Assembly: GCA_009809945.1 (NCBI GenBank)
Contig: WTPW01000015.1
Coordinates: forward strand, 348,875 to 412,874
Direction of reading: 5' to 3'
Source: Gigaspora margarita
Taxonomy: Eukaryota > Glomeromycota > Glomeromycetes > Diversisporales > Gigasporaceae
Length of the DNA stretch: 64,000 nt
Below the pieces are notes generated by a model. It ran no database searches, had not been told where the DNA came from, and worked only from the letters and a program-made list of their open reading frames with translations. Every line of letters starts with the position of its first letter. Positions within the stretch are counted from its first letter, which is position 1. Of the stretch, positions 24,631-35,560 are shown one piece after another. A program made the translations under genes and the position numbers.

Positions 24631-25638
24631 CCAACAAATTATTCCTCTTTCTCAACAAATTGATTGGAATGCAACCTGGTTATACCTTAATCATAACCAC
24701 AAGCATACTTATAACTATACTAACTTTCAACTTTGTTCTCAAAAATCATTTCAAATTAAATGTATGCTATATATGCTTCCTACATTTTCCTATTTTCTTT
24801 CTATAAACCCCTCTCTACACATACACCCTACTTGTATCATATGCAATCAAACAGATCATCAACTTCACTAGCTACTCTGCCCAGACTCAAATAATATATC
24901 TAATATTATTGAAAACACAATCAAAAATCTTTCTTTTTTAGACCTATCAGATATATCATCCACTGAACTACAGCAACTATGAAACAACCTTATAACACAC
25001 TACTGCTTCTCTCCTACACATTCTACACCTTTTAATACTACAACCTTCTATACTACAATCCAGGGCTTTATTCCTATACCACTAATTAATCTTGTATCTC
25101 AATATACCTCTTACAAAAATGCATCCAATACTATTGTTAAACTCCTTCTGCTCATTTCACAAAACATTCATGAACATTTATAGAAACTATACTATATAAA
25201 ACTTGCAAGCTGGAAATCTTCACAAAACCTATTACAACAATCTTCATGCTCTATATTTACTAAATCTTCACGTATATCCTTGTACAACAAAGCTCTATAT
25301 ACTTATAATTGTATATGTGGCTTACCAGACCAACTACATGAGGACAATACTAATACCTGCCACCTCTTGGGCTAGCACTTAGAAAAATAGACATTTGACC
25401 ATATAATTGGATCAAATATAGCTTTTCTACTAACTCAATTCTCTACATCCAAATCTAGGTGAGTTTTAACCACTCTAGTAGGTTTAGGTTGTAGATAATT
25501 TAGATAGAATTAGTTTATCTATAGTCTGAGTCTTAATTCTTGTATAATAACTTGTAACTTGAGAAACCCCATAAGGAATCTCACACATTTTATTAATAAA
25601 GATAAAGGCAAAACCTCACCTTAACAACAAAAAAAAAA
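24631..25638 (+). mobile_element. 5'-truncated LINE (non-LTR retrotransposon), C-terminal part
   Basis: An 11-bp target duplication TTTTATATACT flanks it (24620-24630 and 25639-25649), and it ends in CAAC plus poly(A). The plus frame from about 24656 reads IDWNATWLYLNHNHKHTYN, then a zinc-knuckle-like HPTCIICNQTDHQLH and CP, the usual tail of LINE ORF2 downstream of the reverse transcriptase. The reverse transcriptase itself is absent (5' truncation). Stops at 24869, 24980, 25181, 25373 and shortly after fall at places where Trp fits (for example LH-stop-LLCP), a G-to-A change each. The copy is dead. Such LINEs are the likely source of enzyme for the poly(A) SINEs here. Confidence 0.75.
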
Positions 25639-25649
25639 TTTTATATACT

Positions 25650-25830
25650 AATTTTTAATTCTAACTCTTTGTCTAATACCATATCTAACCCTAATTCTTA
25701 TTCTATTTTAACCCTAATCCTAATATAGCTTTTAACCCAGATCAAATCTCTAATACTAATCTATTCTAATCAAAATACCACTAACCCAATCCCTAATCCT
25801 AACCTTATTTCTATTACTAATACAACAAAT
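25650..25830. repeat. degenerate CCCTAA-like run
   Basis: TCTAACCCTAATTC, TTTTAACCCTAATCC, ATCCCTAATCCTAACC: degenerate copies of the fungal telomere motif on the opposite strand, next to the LINE poly(A). 25955-26060 resembles the TIR repeat at 56961 (ATTAATATGGTTACaGCA, ATTTTTTG). Confidence 0.5.
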
Positions 25831-26229
25831 TAGCATAAAACTTGCCACTATTATACATTACCCTTCAATCATTTCATTCACGATATTAGCCTACAAATAT
25901 AAGAATTGTTCATTAATCAATAAAGTTAAACCAAAGACATAAATATTTAATAACATTAATATGGTTACAGCACATGCTGTATTTTTTGTCGTAATTGCAT
26001 TGAACTGTAAGACTGTAATACTAGTCCATTACCTATATAGATGTTTTATGATGTACGTATGTACGTACATATATACAGTACATTTTTGAATAAAAATATC
26101 ACTTCTATGATGATCAAAATATAATTAAAACTCTGCTCTGAAAAAAAAAAAGAATCATTGTAAGTATGAATAAATATACAGTAAATATTCTTAGCTTTTT
26201 TTTTTAAAATCAAAACCAGAAATGGAAAA

Positions 26230-26570
26230 TATAAAATTGACAGAAAAACAATTCAGCAATTAACGAAAGAGATTACTCAGGTTACTGATGCTTTTAACCA
26301 ACTGGATATCATTAGTTGTCAAAAGTTGGCCAATAAGAATGATCCAAATAGTATTTTCTGGCTTGGTTTTGTTACGAACATGGAATTGGCATAAAAAAAA
26401 AAACAAGATGAAAATGGCTTTCGATTATTATCAAAAATCGACTAACCTGAATAATCCAAATGGAATGTATCAAGTTGAATATTGTTATTATTAAGGCATT
26501 GGGGTTGAAATCGATAAGTATAGTGCATTCGAATTTGAAGTCAGCTTAAGCTGATAATTTCATAAGAATT
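26230..26570 (+). pseudogene. Sel1-repeat protein fragment
   Basis: In one frame EITQVTDAFN..LANKNDPNSIFWLGF; in another MAFDYYQKSTNLNNPNGMYQ, VEYCYY, stop, GIGVEIDKYSAFEF. Together these are about two Sel1-like repeats (alanine/glycine pattern GxGVExDxxxAFEF) of the type fused to kinases in this lineage. At least one frame change and two stops. Base 26652 is N. No kinase part is near. Confidence 0.65.
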
Positions 26571-26985
26571 CGCAAAACTTCTATGCAATGCTATAAGTCC
26601 TTAATGCCATTTGTTAAAAATTCTATTTTCACTTTAAGGTAATTATTAGAANGTTTACAAGTTCTTATATAATAAAACCAATTACCATCAGCTTTCATAA
26701 TCACAGAGCCAAACTCTTCTCAGGTATAGATTGCTTTTGTTTAGAGAAATCCTCATCATCTGAATTATCATCCATCGCAAGATTGTTATTAGGACTATTT
26801 AACTTTTTGGTGCAATATATTTTTTTCTTGTTTTGGAAGAAGACTTTGAAATATTGGAAATTAAAAGAGCATTTGCGCCGAAGCATACTAAACCATAAAA
26901 AAACAACAAAAAAAATATACATATATATTGTCTAACCAACGAAGAGGAGGAAAAATCAGGGTTAACTAGTTGTTAGTGTTTTTAA

Positions 26986-27290
26986 TTAATTTTTTTTACG
27001 AGAAGCTTCTTTCTTTTTCCATAGAGAGAGTAATTTTGTTTTCATTTTTTTACTCCCTCTGTATCCTTTGTGCTATGAACTATACTAAAATTTATTCTGG
27101 ATAAATCCTTAGCTCCACCTCCTTGAATAAGAGAATTAGAGAATTTTTAAAGATTATGTCCTTCACCGGGAATGACTTCCATTCCATTGTTTAAAACTAC
27201 CCAAGTGCATTTTTGCAAAGTAGAATTAAGTTTATGAGGGGCTAGACAAATAAAAGAAAAGAAAGACAATGGTGTTCCATAGCGATATCG
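26986..27290 (-). pseudogene. mitochondrial ribosomal protein uS12 (rps12-like) pseudogene
   Basis: Minus strand from about 27290: APHKLNSTLQKCTWVVLNNG, then PGEGHNL, a TAA where bacterial S12 has Gln (27147-27149), KFSNSLIQGGGAKDLSRINF, SIVHSTKDTEGVKK, a TGA where Arg is expected (27042-27044), KQNYSLYGKKK and stop at 26986. The PHKxNSxLxK, IPGEGHNLQ, RGGRxKDLPG, VRGTxDTxGVKxRKQ order is diagnostic of uS12, which forms part of the decoding centre of the small ribosomal subunit. The organellar form is inferred from resemblance to bacterial S12. N-terminus unclear. The reading frame is preserved, with two C-to-T type stops and an Arg-to-Gln change, so it is a relatively young dead copy. Confidence 0.75.
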
Positions 27291-27608
27291 CTAAAGGGTT
27301 TAAAAAAAAAAAAAAAAGAGTATTTGCCAAAAACTTTTGTGTGTGGCTGCATTGTAGGATGATGAATGGAGTCTTCTGTATCGTGGCCCAAAGACCAAGA
27401 TACTAAATTTGACAATTTTCTCACTGTTCTTTTTACTCGAGAACCGTAAGCATAAAATTTCAACACCACGAACCTGAATTATTTAATAATAAGTTTAACA
27501 GTTAAAAATAAGGCCAAATTACAACATATATAAATTAGTTACCCAGATAATTGATTCAAATTAGCCCATGACACAAACGTGTAAAATCTGTACTAATTGT
27601 ACAAATAT

Positions 27609-27891
27609 GGGGACCATTAAAACCAGGTATCTTTATATGTTTTTTATTATTTAATTAAAATTAGGGTAAGGGTTAGTTAGTAGCTAGAGTTAGGGATGTC
27701 TTATAGGTAAAATTGCCTTTCTGACATTTTTTATTAATGCTCCAAGACAGGTTTAGACACTCGTTTCTTGTATTTTGGCATTTTTCATTTTTTCTTTGTT
27801 TTTGTCTTGTCAGGCTAATCCGCAACAATCAAAATTTGCAATTTTGATTGGCTGTCAGTCACGTGATAGTGCCTGGCTTTAATGGATCCCC
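27609..27891. mobile_element. MITE, 283 bp, 6-bp target duplication
   Basis: TIR left GGGGACCATTAAAACCAGG; right, reverse-complemented, GGGGATCCATTAAAGCCAGG. Flanked by AAATAT on both sides (27603-27608 and 27892-27897). The interior carries TTAGGGTAAGGGTTAGTTAG. No coding. Confidence 0.7.
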
Positions 27892-28651
27892 AAATATGGG
27901 TATATGGCATGATAAAAAGTATTTTTTATTAATAGATCTGATTAAAGTTGGCTCAAAAAGATGTTTTACAAAACTTTACTTTGTATAGAGAGCGATCTAC
28001 TTTTATATGTTACGTTTCTCTAGATCTATAAAGTAATACTCGATAAAATATACATTTTCGTGAAGCTTATGTGTGGCAAAACCTTCTCAATAACCTTTTA
28101 TTCGCTCCATGATTGTATTCAAAAATAATCTTGGTTGAGAAGTAAAAATCTCTACTGATTTTGAGACACCAATTGTTCAACAAGAGATCACATGAAAATG
28201 GTCACATAAACTACCATTCTATAGTGTAAAGTGGGTAGAATAAAGTTTTTTAAAAAAAATATATGTATATATTAATAAAATTCAAACTATCTTATTGTAT
28301 AACTTATTATCTATATAATAAAAAATTTTTAAAAATTTATAGTAGATCAAGTTTGTACGACATATCAGCTGACTGATAATAGTAATTAAGCATTTATTTG
28401 CTTTTAATAAAATCATAGAACTTGATAGCTTTTTCACAAATAGTAAGTTATCGATCTAATTCAATAGTTCCAACAGTTTACCAATTACTTTTTTGAGAAT
28501 ATTTAAATATTCTTATATTGGTACTTTAAAATATTATTGATGTTTTAAATCAATCAGAAATATAAAGCATTTTAAAATATATGTCAAAAATATCATGTAT
28601 TGAAAGAAAATTCTATTATATAGCGATAAATAAGCTTACAAATCTAAATAA

Positions 28652-29690
28652 CAGTAACATGATTTGTCACACTTTTTTGGGCCTGTTTTTTGATATATAT
28701 AAAATTATACAAAAAACATATAAAATTACTATAAACTCGTTAGGCAAGATTAGTTTCAACCTACATATTAATTTAAAATTAAATTTTGCGATTATATAGA
28801 GCAAAAGAAGGAGAATAAACTTACTTATTTTGCCAAGTTACAGTTCTGCCATTTTGGCACAAAACGAAAATGTAATTTCGTCAAAAACAAATATTTTCCG
28901 ATTTTTTGATGAGAATCTAATGTAAAATCATGCTCTGAACAACTTTACTTAATCGGCGGAAGTGGGTTACCTTGTAAGAAAAATGGGTTATCTATATGCT
29001 AAAGTCAAAATTTTTAACTTTACAACATAAAACTTTTTTTTCATTAGGCAACCTACTTTGGGCCCTTAAGCAAAGTTGTTCGGCATGTAATTTTACATCA
29101 CATCTGAGGTTGAAACGGCTTTTTTGGCCTTTAACTAAGTGAAAAATGGGTTTAGGGTTAGAAAAATTTTTTTTAAAAAAATTTTTTTTCTAACCCTAAA
29201 CCCGTTTTTCACTTAGTTAAAGGCTGAAAAGGCCGTTTCAACCTCAGATGTGATGTAAAATTACATGCCGAACAACTTTGCTTAAGGGCCCAAAGTAGGT
29301 TGCCTAATGAAAAAAAAAGTTTTATGTTGTAAAGTTAAAAATTTTGACTTTAGCATATAGATACCCCATTTTTCTTACAAGGTAACCCACTTCCGCCGAT
29401 TAAGTAAAGTTGTTCAGAGCATGATTTTACATAAGATTCTCATCAAAAAATCGGAAAATATTTGTTTTTGACGAAGTTACATTTTCGTTTTGTGCCAAAA
29501 TGACAGAACTGTAACTTGGCAGAATAAGTAAGTTTATTCTCCTTCTTTTGCTCTATATAATCGCAAAATTTAATTTTAAATTAATATGTAGGTTGAAACT
29601 AATCTTGCCTAACGAGTTTATAGTAATTTTATATATTTTTTTGTATAATTTTATATATAAAAAATTTACACGTGACATATCATGTTACTG
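28652..29690. mobile_element. 1,039-bp foldback element (almost all palindrome)
   Basis: The two halves are near-perfect reverse complements around a centre at about 29171, from CAGTAACATGATTTGTCAC on the left to GTGACATATCATGTTACTG on the right. Differences are scattered single bases and small indels, a few percent by eye. The centre is AT-rich and flanked by GGGTTTAGGGTTAG and its complement. The 72-codon ORF at 28581-28799 is accidental. Likely a foldback MITE; a single strand would form a 0.5-kb hairpin. Confidence 0.85.
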
Positions 29691-29764
29691 ATAAATAAGA
29701 TTTATGAATCACTAATTTAATTCAAAATCAGAAACCTGATTCAACCGATTTACCTTCAGATTCA

Positions 29765-30120
29765 TTCTATAGACATATCGGGTACCCGATATGTCTATGA
29801 TTTAAATATGATTTATTTAGATTTATTTCATAGGCATACCGGGTACCCAATTTGTCTATGATTTAAATCTGGTATATTGAAGTCTATCAGCTTTTCTTCA
29901 GATTCATTTCATAAGCATACCAGGTACCCAATATGTCTATAACTTAAATCTGGTATATTTAAAGTCTATTAACTTTTCTTCGAATATATTTCATAAGCAT
30001 ACCAGGTACCCGATATGTCTATAATTTAAATATAAAAAATTACTAACATATTTAAAGTCTATTAGTTTGCATTCAGATTTATTTCATAAATTGAGTACAT
30101 GATATGTTTATGATTTAAAA
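29765..30120. repeat. minisatellite around GGGTACCC
   Basis: Five degenerate units 63-89 bp apart, each with CATACCgGGTACCCgATATGTC, TATGATTTAAATCTGG and AAGTCTATTAGCTTTTCTTC. Units drift in length and sequence. Confidence 0.65.
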
Positions 30121-30124
30121 ATAA

Positions 30125-31630
30125 AAAATTGGAGCATATCAAAAACTGATATGTCTCAGGTTTTTACCCAAATGTTCACTTCCTGATATGGCTTTGTTCG
30201 ACCTGTGTTTGGCACCTATAACATGTTTTTATTATGTTTATAGATTTTCTAAGTTTTACATATATAATTTTTAACAAAATTTTTTACTTAATGTTAGAAT
30301 TAAGGTTTGGGAAGGGGTTTTGGGGATGTAGAACATTTTTACTTAGAACACCCTACACTGATTAATTCATAGATGTATTGGTCTATGAAATTTTAAAGAC
30401 AGAATATCACTATCACAATGTTTTTTGTATGTAAAATTACACAAATAAATGATTGGTAAATTAAAATAGCTAACCAATCAAATTTGCGAATTTTTGTATC
30501 ATGCATAAATAAGAGCAAAAATTGGTTTATAATGTGATATTTGATAAAAATTGTTTTATTGTTTTTTAATCTTTTTACAATTTTTACATTACTCTAGTGA
30601 CTATCTCCACTGTCACATAACCATGTAATGACCAATTCAGGAATGATGATTTTTTGTGGTGGGATAACATAACTTTTGTAGTGGGATAAGGTAAATTTTG
30701 TAATTTTTATGATTAATTTGAAACGAATTTGTGCAATTTGTAGCAATATAAAGATCAAATTGAAATGATTTTGAGAGTTAATTTGAATTTTATAAAATTT
30801 TGCAATAACAGATAAAATATTTTTTATTTGTACTATAAAAAGTTATATAAAGGTATGAAAAAATACTATTGCTATATAAAATATATAAAAACCCCAAAGT
30901 TCTATATAAAAAATTTCCATACAATCATTATAATATATAAAGAAAAGCTAAGGGCAATCCCCAAAATTCCTGGTTAGATTTAAGTCAGTATTTAGCCCAC
31001 TAGTTAGTAGATTTTATAGCAAAATTATTCGCTAGGCACTTTTTCACTTAATGAACAGCTACATTTTATTATAAAATTTTTAGTGATCCAGGGCAAAATT
31101 GATAATTTCTAGCCCTACCAATCTGGATTTCAATGCATTTTCGATCAGAAATTTTTGGGATCTTCTGTGAAATTATGTGCAAACAAGCCAATTTATCAAA
31201 TTTTGTGAAATTTTGTGGTGGAACTACACAAATTTTTGATTTTTATATAATTCTGTATTTTTGTAATATATTGTGAATTACAACATATCATTGTCCCTGG
31301 ACCAATTAACAGTTAATAATATATAGATCAATGATATCATAATTACAGCACTAAAAAATTTATTAATAACTATTTAATAACATAATCATTATTGTGCTCA
31401 ATTATTTACTTAATACTTTAAGCAAAATAAAGTAAAATACATTAACTACCACAATATCATGACACTACACTTCTATACACAGTACAGTTTGTGTTGTATG
31501 CTGATGTGTAGCAACACCTACAGAGTTCATTTTGCTCACTCTGTAGTCGCTTGCTACAGCTATCACCTTTACTTCAGTCCTTTTTTCTAAACACTTAGCC
31601 TAATACTAATCCCAGTTCTAATACTAACCT
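30125..31630. other. non-coding, nothing strong
   Basis: No ORF or clear TIR. Small repeats such as TTTTGTAGTGGGATAA (30650-30690) and TTGTGAAATTTTGTGG (31200). TAACCTAACCCTAACC at 31620 abuts the next array. Confidence 0.4.
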
Positions 31631-31639
31631 AACCCTAAC

Positions 31640-32290
31640 CAAACTACAATGTTACAAAACAAAAAATCAATATGAAAACATACAGTAACAACAGTATAGT
31701 GAATTGTACAAAAATTCGAAACCAACAATAGAAGTATTCATCACTTGAAAAGGAGAATTAGTAATATATAGATACAAAAATGAAATTGAAAATAAAAAAA
31801 AGAAATACTTAACTGAATGTGTGACCCAAAATCAACTACATTGAAGTACAACTAGCAAAAAAAAGCACTAACTAAAAGAAGTACCAAATTCAGCAATTTC
31901 AATGGCAAAAGAAAAGACTATTACAGAAAGGCACTGAAACTGATAACACTTACAATAAAGAAAAAACCATGTAAAAAGTAATACTAAATTAGATGATGCC
32001 AAAACTGAAAGAAAAACACCAAGCTGGACAAAACTAAAAAAGAAGCTGCATTACAAGTTAAAAATACTGAATTAGATAACACCAGGAACAAAAAGAAAAA
32101 CATCGAACTGGACAATACCAACAATGAAAGAGGAAGCCACATTGCAAAGAATACTGAATAGGAGACACCAAGGACAAAAAGAAAAACACCAAACTGGATG
32201 GCACCAATGACAAATGAAGCACACACATTAAAATAGACAAACAATATAAAAAAAATAAATACACATATGTTAGTACTTACAAATAAAATA
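31640..32290. repeat. A-rich tandem array (inverse of the T/G-rich class)
   Basis: Degenerate units with AAAAAGAAAAACACCAA, CTGGACAATACCAACAATGA and GCCACATTGCAAAGAATACTGAAT. The overlapping minus ORFs at 31984-32430 and 32058-32264 come from this repetition and are low-complexity. Confidence 0.55.
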
Positions 32291-32423
32291 AAATAAAAAA
32301 AGCAAACAAGAGACAAAAAAATCAAATACAAATCTTTTATATTGCATTGTATAACTGTACAATCATTACCACTAGTTATTTTAATAATTATTCTATAATT
32401 TATATATACTTTATAGAAAGTAG

Positions 32424-32558
32424 GGTCCAACTAGTGTTTATTTTTCACATGCACAAAAGCATGCACACATGTGTAGATCCAATTAAAATTTTAAATAAGG
32501 TAATTTAATTGGATGTGCACACTTTTGTGCATGTAAAAAATAAATACTAGTTCCAACC
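32424..32558. mobile_element. 135-bp palindromic MITE
   Basis: Left ACTAGTGTTTATTTTTCACA, TGCACAAAAG, GATCCAATTAAA; right the complement, ending AAATACTAGTTCCAACC. Both outer sides show TCCAAC. No coding. Confidence 0.65.
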
Positions 32559-32909
32559 TATCAATTGGGTAACCATGTAACCTATTATCTAAACTAAAAA
32601 ATTATTTAGATATTAGTTTTGTCCAACCAGTTTTTAATGTAATAAGCAAATATCTGGTTAATAAACAATTATAAATAAATATTTGATTGACCTGGGTATC
32701 TGGTTAATAAATAATCAGTTATTGTTTTCAATAGATTAAATATAAAGATAGGTGAAATAAGTTCTAATACATGCCATATTAGTAATTGATTAATATTTGT
32801 TATAGATCGAAATATAGGTTTTTATTTAGCCCTCTAAAACCTATATACACTTGTTTAATATAAACCTATACTCTAATCTTAATTTCTAATCTTAAAAAAT
32901 GTGACAACC

Positions 32910-33068
32910 GAACCTTCAGGTGACTACTTAAATAGGCAACCAAAAGTTGCAGGTGTGGCTAGTTGTACCCTCATCAATGTAACAAATGTCAGGTGCCCAA
33001 AAAGGTGCTCTTGATCCAGTTGCTTGAATAAAAGCCTTTCCCTAGAGTGGAAACTTTGACACAAAAAA
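32910..33068 (+). mobile_element. SINE copy 3, 5'-truncated
   Basis: Only the last 160 bp of the SINE are present (CTACTTAAATAGGCAACCAA, AAGTTGCAGGTGTGGCTAG, TTTGACACAAAA). A 16-bp duplication, AAAAAATGTGACAACC at 32894-32909 against AAAAAATGCGACAACC at 33069-33084, flanks it with one difference. 5' truncation with duplication and poly(A) means LINE-type insertion. Confidence 0.8.
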
Positions 33069-33330
33069 AAAAAATGCGACAACCCATTTTTATTTTTTGA
33101 TAGCTTGCCATTATTTTATACTAAGGGGTTTCAGAAATAAAAAAAATAGTGTATTTCATAAATAATAAGAGGTTGAAAGATCTTATTTGCATATCAAAAT
33201 TTTGAAATTGAAAATTGAAATAGGGTTGCTTAGAGACTTCAAATAAGTAAAAATTTTTTATTTTTCAAATCAACAAATTACATATGTAATAATAACAAAA
33301 TATAGAGTAAATAATAAAACTTTCACTTAA

Positions 33331-34244
33331 TTGATGATCTGCCAGTCAACTGGTGCATGATTATAGTGTAACATGATGCAAATTACTATGTAAATCACTT
33401 ATAGACGAAATGCCACGATCACCCAAGGAAAAACAATTTTTTACTAAGTTAACAGTCAATGTCCACTAATTGAAAATTGTAGAGCTCGTTGAGACACATC
33501 TAATGGTAGTTAGATCATTAAAATCGGCCCGGTAAATACAGAGATATTGTCGAAAAACGATTGGCCGACTATGTAAAATTCGATGTAAAAGGTTACATAA
33601 AATTTTATACAGTCAGCCAATCGTTTTTCGATGATAACTCAGCATCTAATGGGTCAATTTTAATGATCTCACCTCCTTTAGATTCGTCATAATGAGCTCT
33701 ACAACTTTCAATTAGTGGGCATTGGCTGTTAACTTAGTAAAAAATTATTTTCCCTTGGGTGATCGTGGCATTTCTACCTATAACATAGATTATTATAGTA
33801 GAAATGCTACGATCACCCAAGGAAAAATAATTTTTTTAATAAGTTAACAGACAATTCCCACTAATTGAAAGTTGTAGAGCTCATTATGACGAATCTAAAG
33901 GAGGTGAGATCATTAAAATTGACCTAGTAAATGCTGAGTTATCATCGAAAAACGATTGGCTGACTGTATAAAATTTTATGCAACCAAATGTTTGTTTACA
34001 TCAAATTTTACATAGTCGGCCAATCGTTTTTCGACGATATCTCCGCATATACTGGGCCGATTTTAATGATCTAACTACCGTTAGATGCGTCTTGACAAGC
34101 TATACAATGTTTAATTAGTGGGCATTGACTATTAACTTAGTAAAAAAATTATTTTTCCTTGGGTGATCATGGCATTTCGTCTATAATAGTAATTTGCATC
34201 ACGTTATACTATGATCATGCACCAGTTGACTGGCGGATCATCAA
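33331..34244. mobile_element. palindrome of palindromes, TTAA-flanked
   Basis: Outer arms of about 85 bp (TTGATGATCTGCCAGTCAAC and its inverse) enclose two tandem copies of about 365 bp (33411-33775 and 33808-34172). Each copy is itself an inverted repeat from GAAATGCcACGATCACCC to GGGTGATCgTGGCATTTC, with arms sharing AATTGAAAgTTGTAGAGCTC and CGAAAAACGATTGGC. TTAA lies at both ends (33327-33330, 34245-34248), as in piggyBac-type sites, though it is also part of the symmetry. No coding. Confidence 0.75.
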
Positions 34245-34870
34245 TTAAATTATTTACTGAACCTTTGCTTAAAATTACTTACTGAACCTTTGTTCAAATT
34301 ATTTATTAAACCTTTGCTCAAAATTATTATTTTATATAATTTACTAAACCTTCACCAAAATTACATACTAAACCTTTATGCAAAATTACTTACTAAAACT
34401 TTACTCAAATTATTTACTGAAACTTTGCTCAAATTACTTACTAAAACTTCACTCAAATTACTTGCTAAACCTTTGCTCAAATTATAGTACTTATTAAACC
34501 TTCACTTAAGTTATTCTTTTATATAACTTACTAAACCTTTGCTCAAATTACTTATTGAACCTTTGTTCAAAATATGGGAGGACATCAATAGAAAAGGGAC
34601 AAATTATTTTTAGTAACTTTTTTTAAAATTTTAAATTAAAATATCTTGACAACTACCAAATCAAATTTAATAAATTTTTTTTTTGTTTTAATTCTATAAC
34701 TATAAAAATAAAAAAAATTTTATTCCTATTATATTCTTTTATATTATTTAACTAAACCTTTACTCGAATTATTTTTTTTATATTACTTACTGAACCTTAG
34801 CTTAAATTTTTACTCAAATTATTTTTTATATAACTTATTAAACTTTTGCTAATATTTTTTTATATAGTTT
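34245..34870. repeat. 24-bp minisatellite
   Basis: Units of CTTACTAAACCTTTGCTCAAATTA (22-27 bp), about 14 at 34245-34590 and a few at 34745-34860. The ORF at 34290-34487, an eight-residue leucine/lysine repeat, is generated by the array. 34600-34740 carries a copy of the AATTCTATAA palindromic unit seen at 37.5 kb. Confidence 0.75.
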
Positions 34871-34904
34871 AAAAAAATTATTTAAGTATATTATATATTA
34901 ATAT

Positions 34905-35287
34905 GCCTCCAAAGTGAACTTTCAAGCAAATTACTAAAGATCAAAAACTTGCAATAGTAATGTTTATTGAAAATCCAGAAAATCAAAATACTATTAATAG
35001 AAAAGCAGCAACTGTTCTTCCAATAAGTAGTAAACCTATGACAAAAAATATCAGATATGTAAACAAGCATTGCAAAAACAGTAATTGGAATGCTAAAACT
35101 GCAAATAGCTGATGAACAACTTACAAAAAGGCATATATTGACACTTGAAGATGAACTGAAAGTCTGGATGGAATCAACAGAAAAAGATCATAAGAATGAA
35201 ATAAATACTATTGAAGCCAAATTAGAAGACCTATGTTTATACAGTATAAGACAACAAAAAACATCCAATTTTTTTGCAGTTGTTTAA
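34905..35287 (+). mobile_element. internally deleted pogo/Tigger-like transposase remnant
   Basis: The first part (34905-35060) reads MPPK, TGA, TFKQITKDQKLAIVMFIENP, ATVLPISS, the N-terminal helix-turn-helix type of CENP-B/Tigger-like transposases in this lineage. In another frame, 35117-35287 reads ILTLEDELKVWMESTEKDHK, IEAKLEDLCLYSIRQQKTSN, FFAVV, which resembles the matching C-terminal tail. The whole DDE catalytic core that should lie between is missing, so this is a deletion derivative. No TIRs recognised. Confidence 0.5.
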
Positions 35288-35560
35288 AGTCTTATAACTT
35301 CATAACAAATAATTATTTTAAATATCTTTTTTACAAATTTATTATTTATAATCTAAACTACAAATCTGCAAGACAGATTTTTAATTCTTGCTTTTTACAA
35401 AAGTTATAAGAGATCAAAGTTTGGTAATTTTAATAGTAAACCAGAAATTTGGCGCAAAGAAATTACCAAATCATTTTAATGCTAGCACTTGCAAATAATT
35501 TTATTGGTTAATACTTATTATTATAAATTGGGTAATCCATATTGTATAAATCAATTTTGG

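Noticed and set aside
25650-25830. A real telomere or chromosome end
   Set aside because: The CCCTAA-like units are degenerate, short and internal, with unrelated DNA on both sides.
27242-27469. Coding exon upstream of the uS12 remnant (SNLVSWSLGHDTEDSIHH)
   Set aside because: Does not match the uS12 N-terminus and runs into a poly-lysine/phenylalanine low-complexity stretch; no support as a gene.
31984-32430. A 148-residue hydrophobic membrane protein on the minus strand
   Set aside because: Low-complexity translation of an A-rich tandem array; overlapping frames are open too.
34290-34487. A leucine/lysine-repeat protein
   Set aside because: The reading frame is a direct product of a 24-bp minisatellite.
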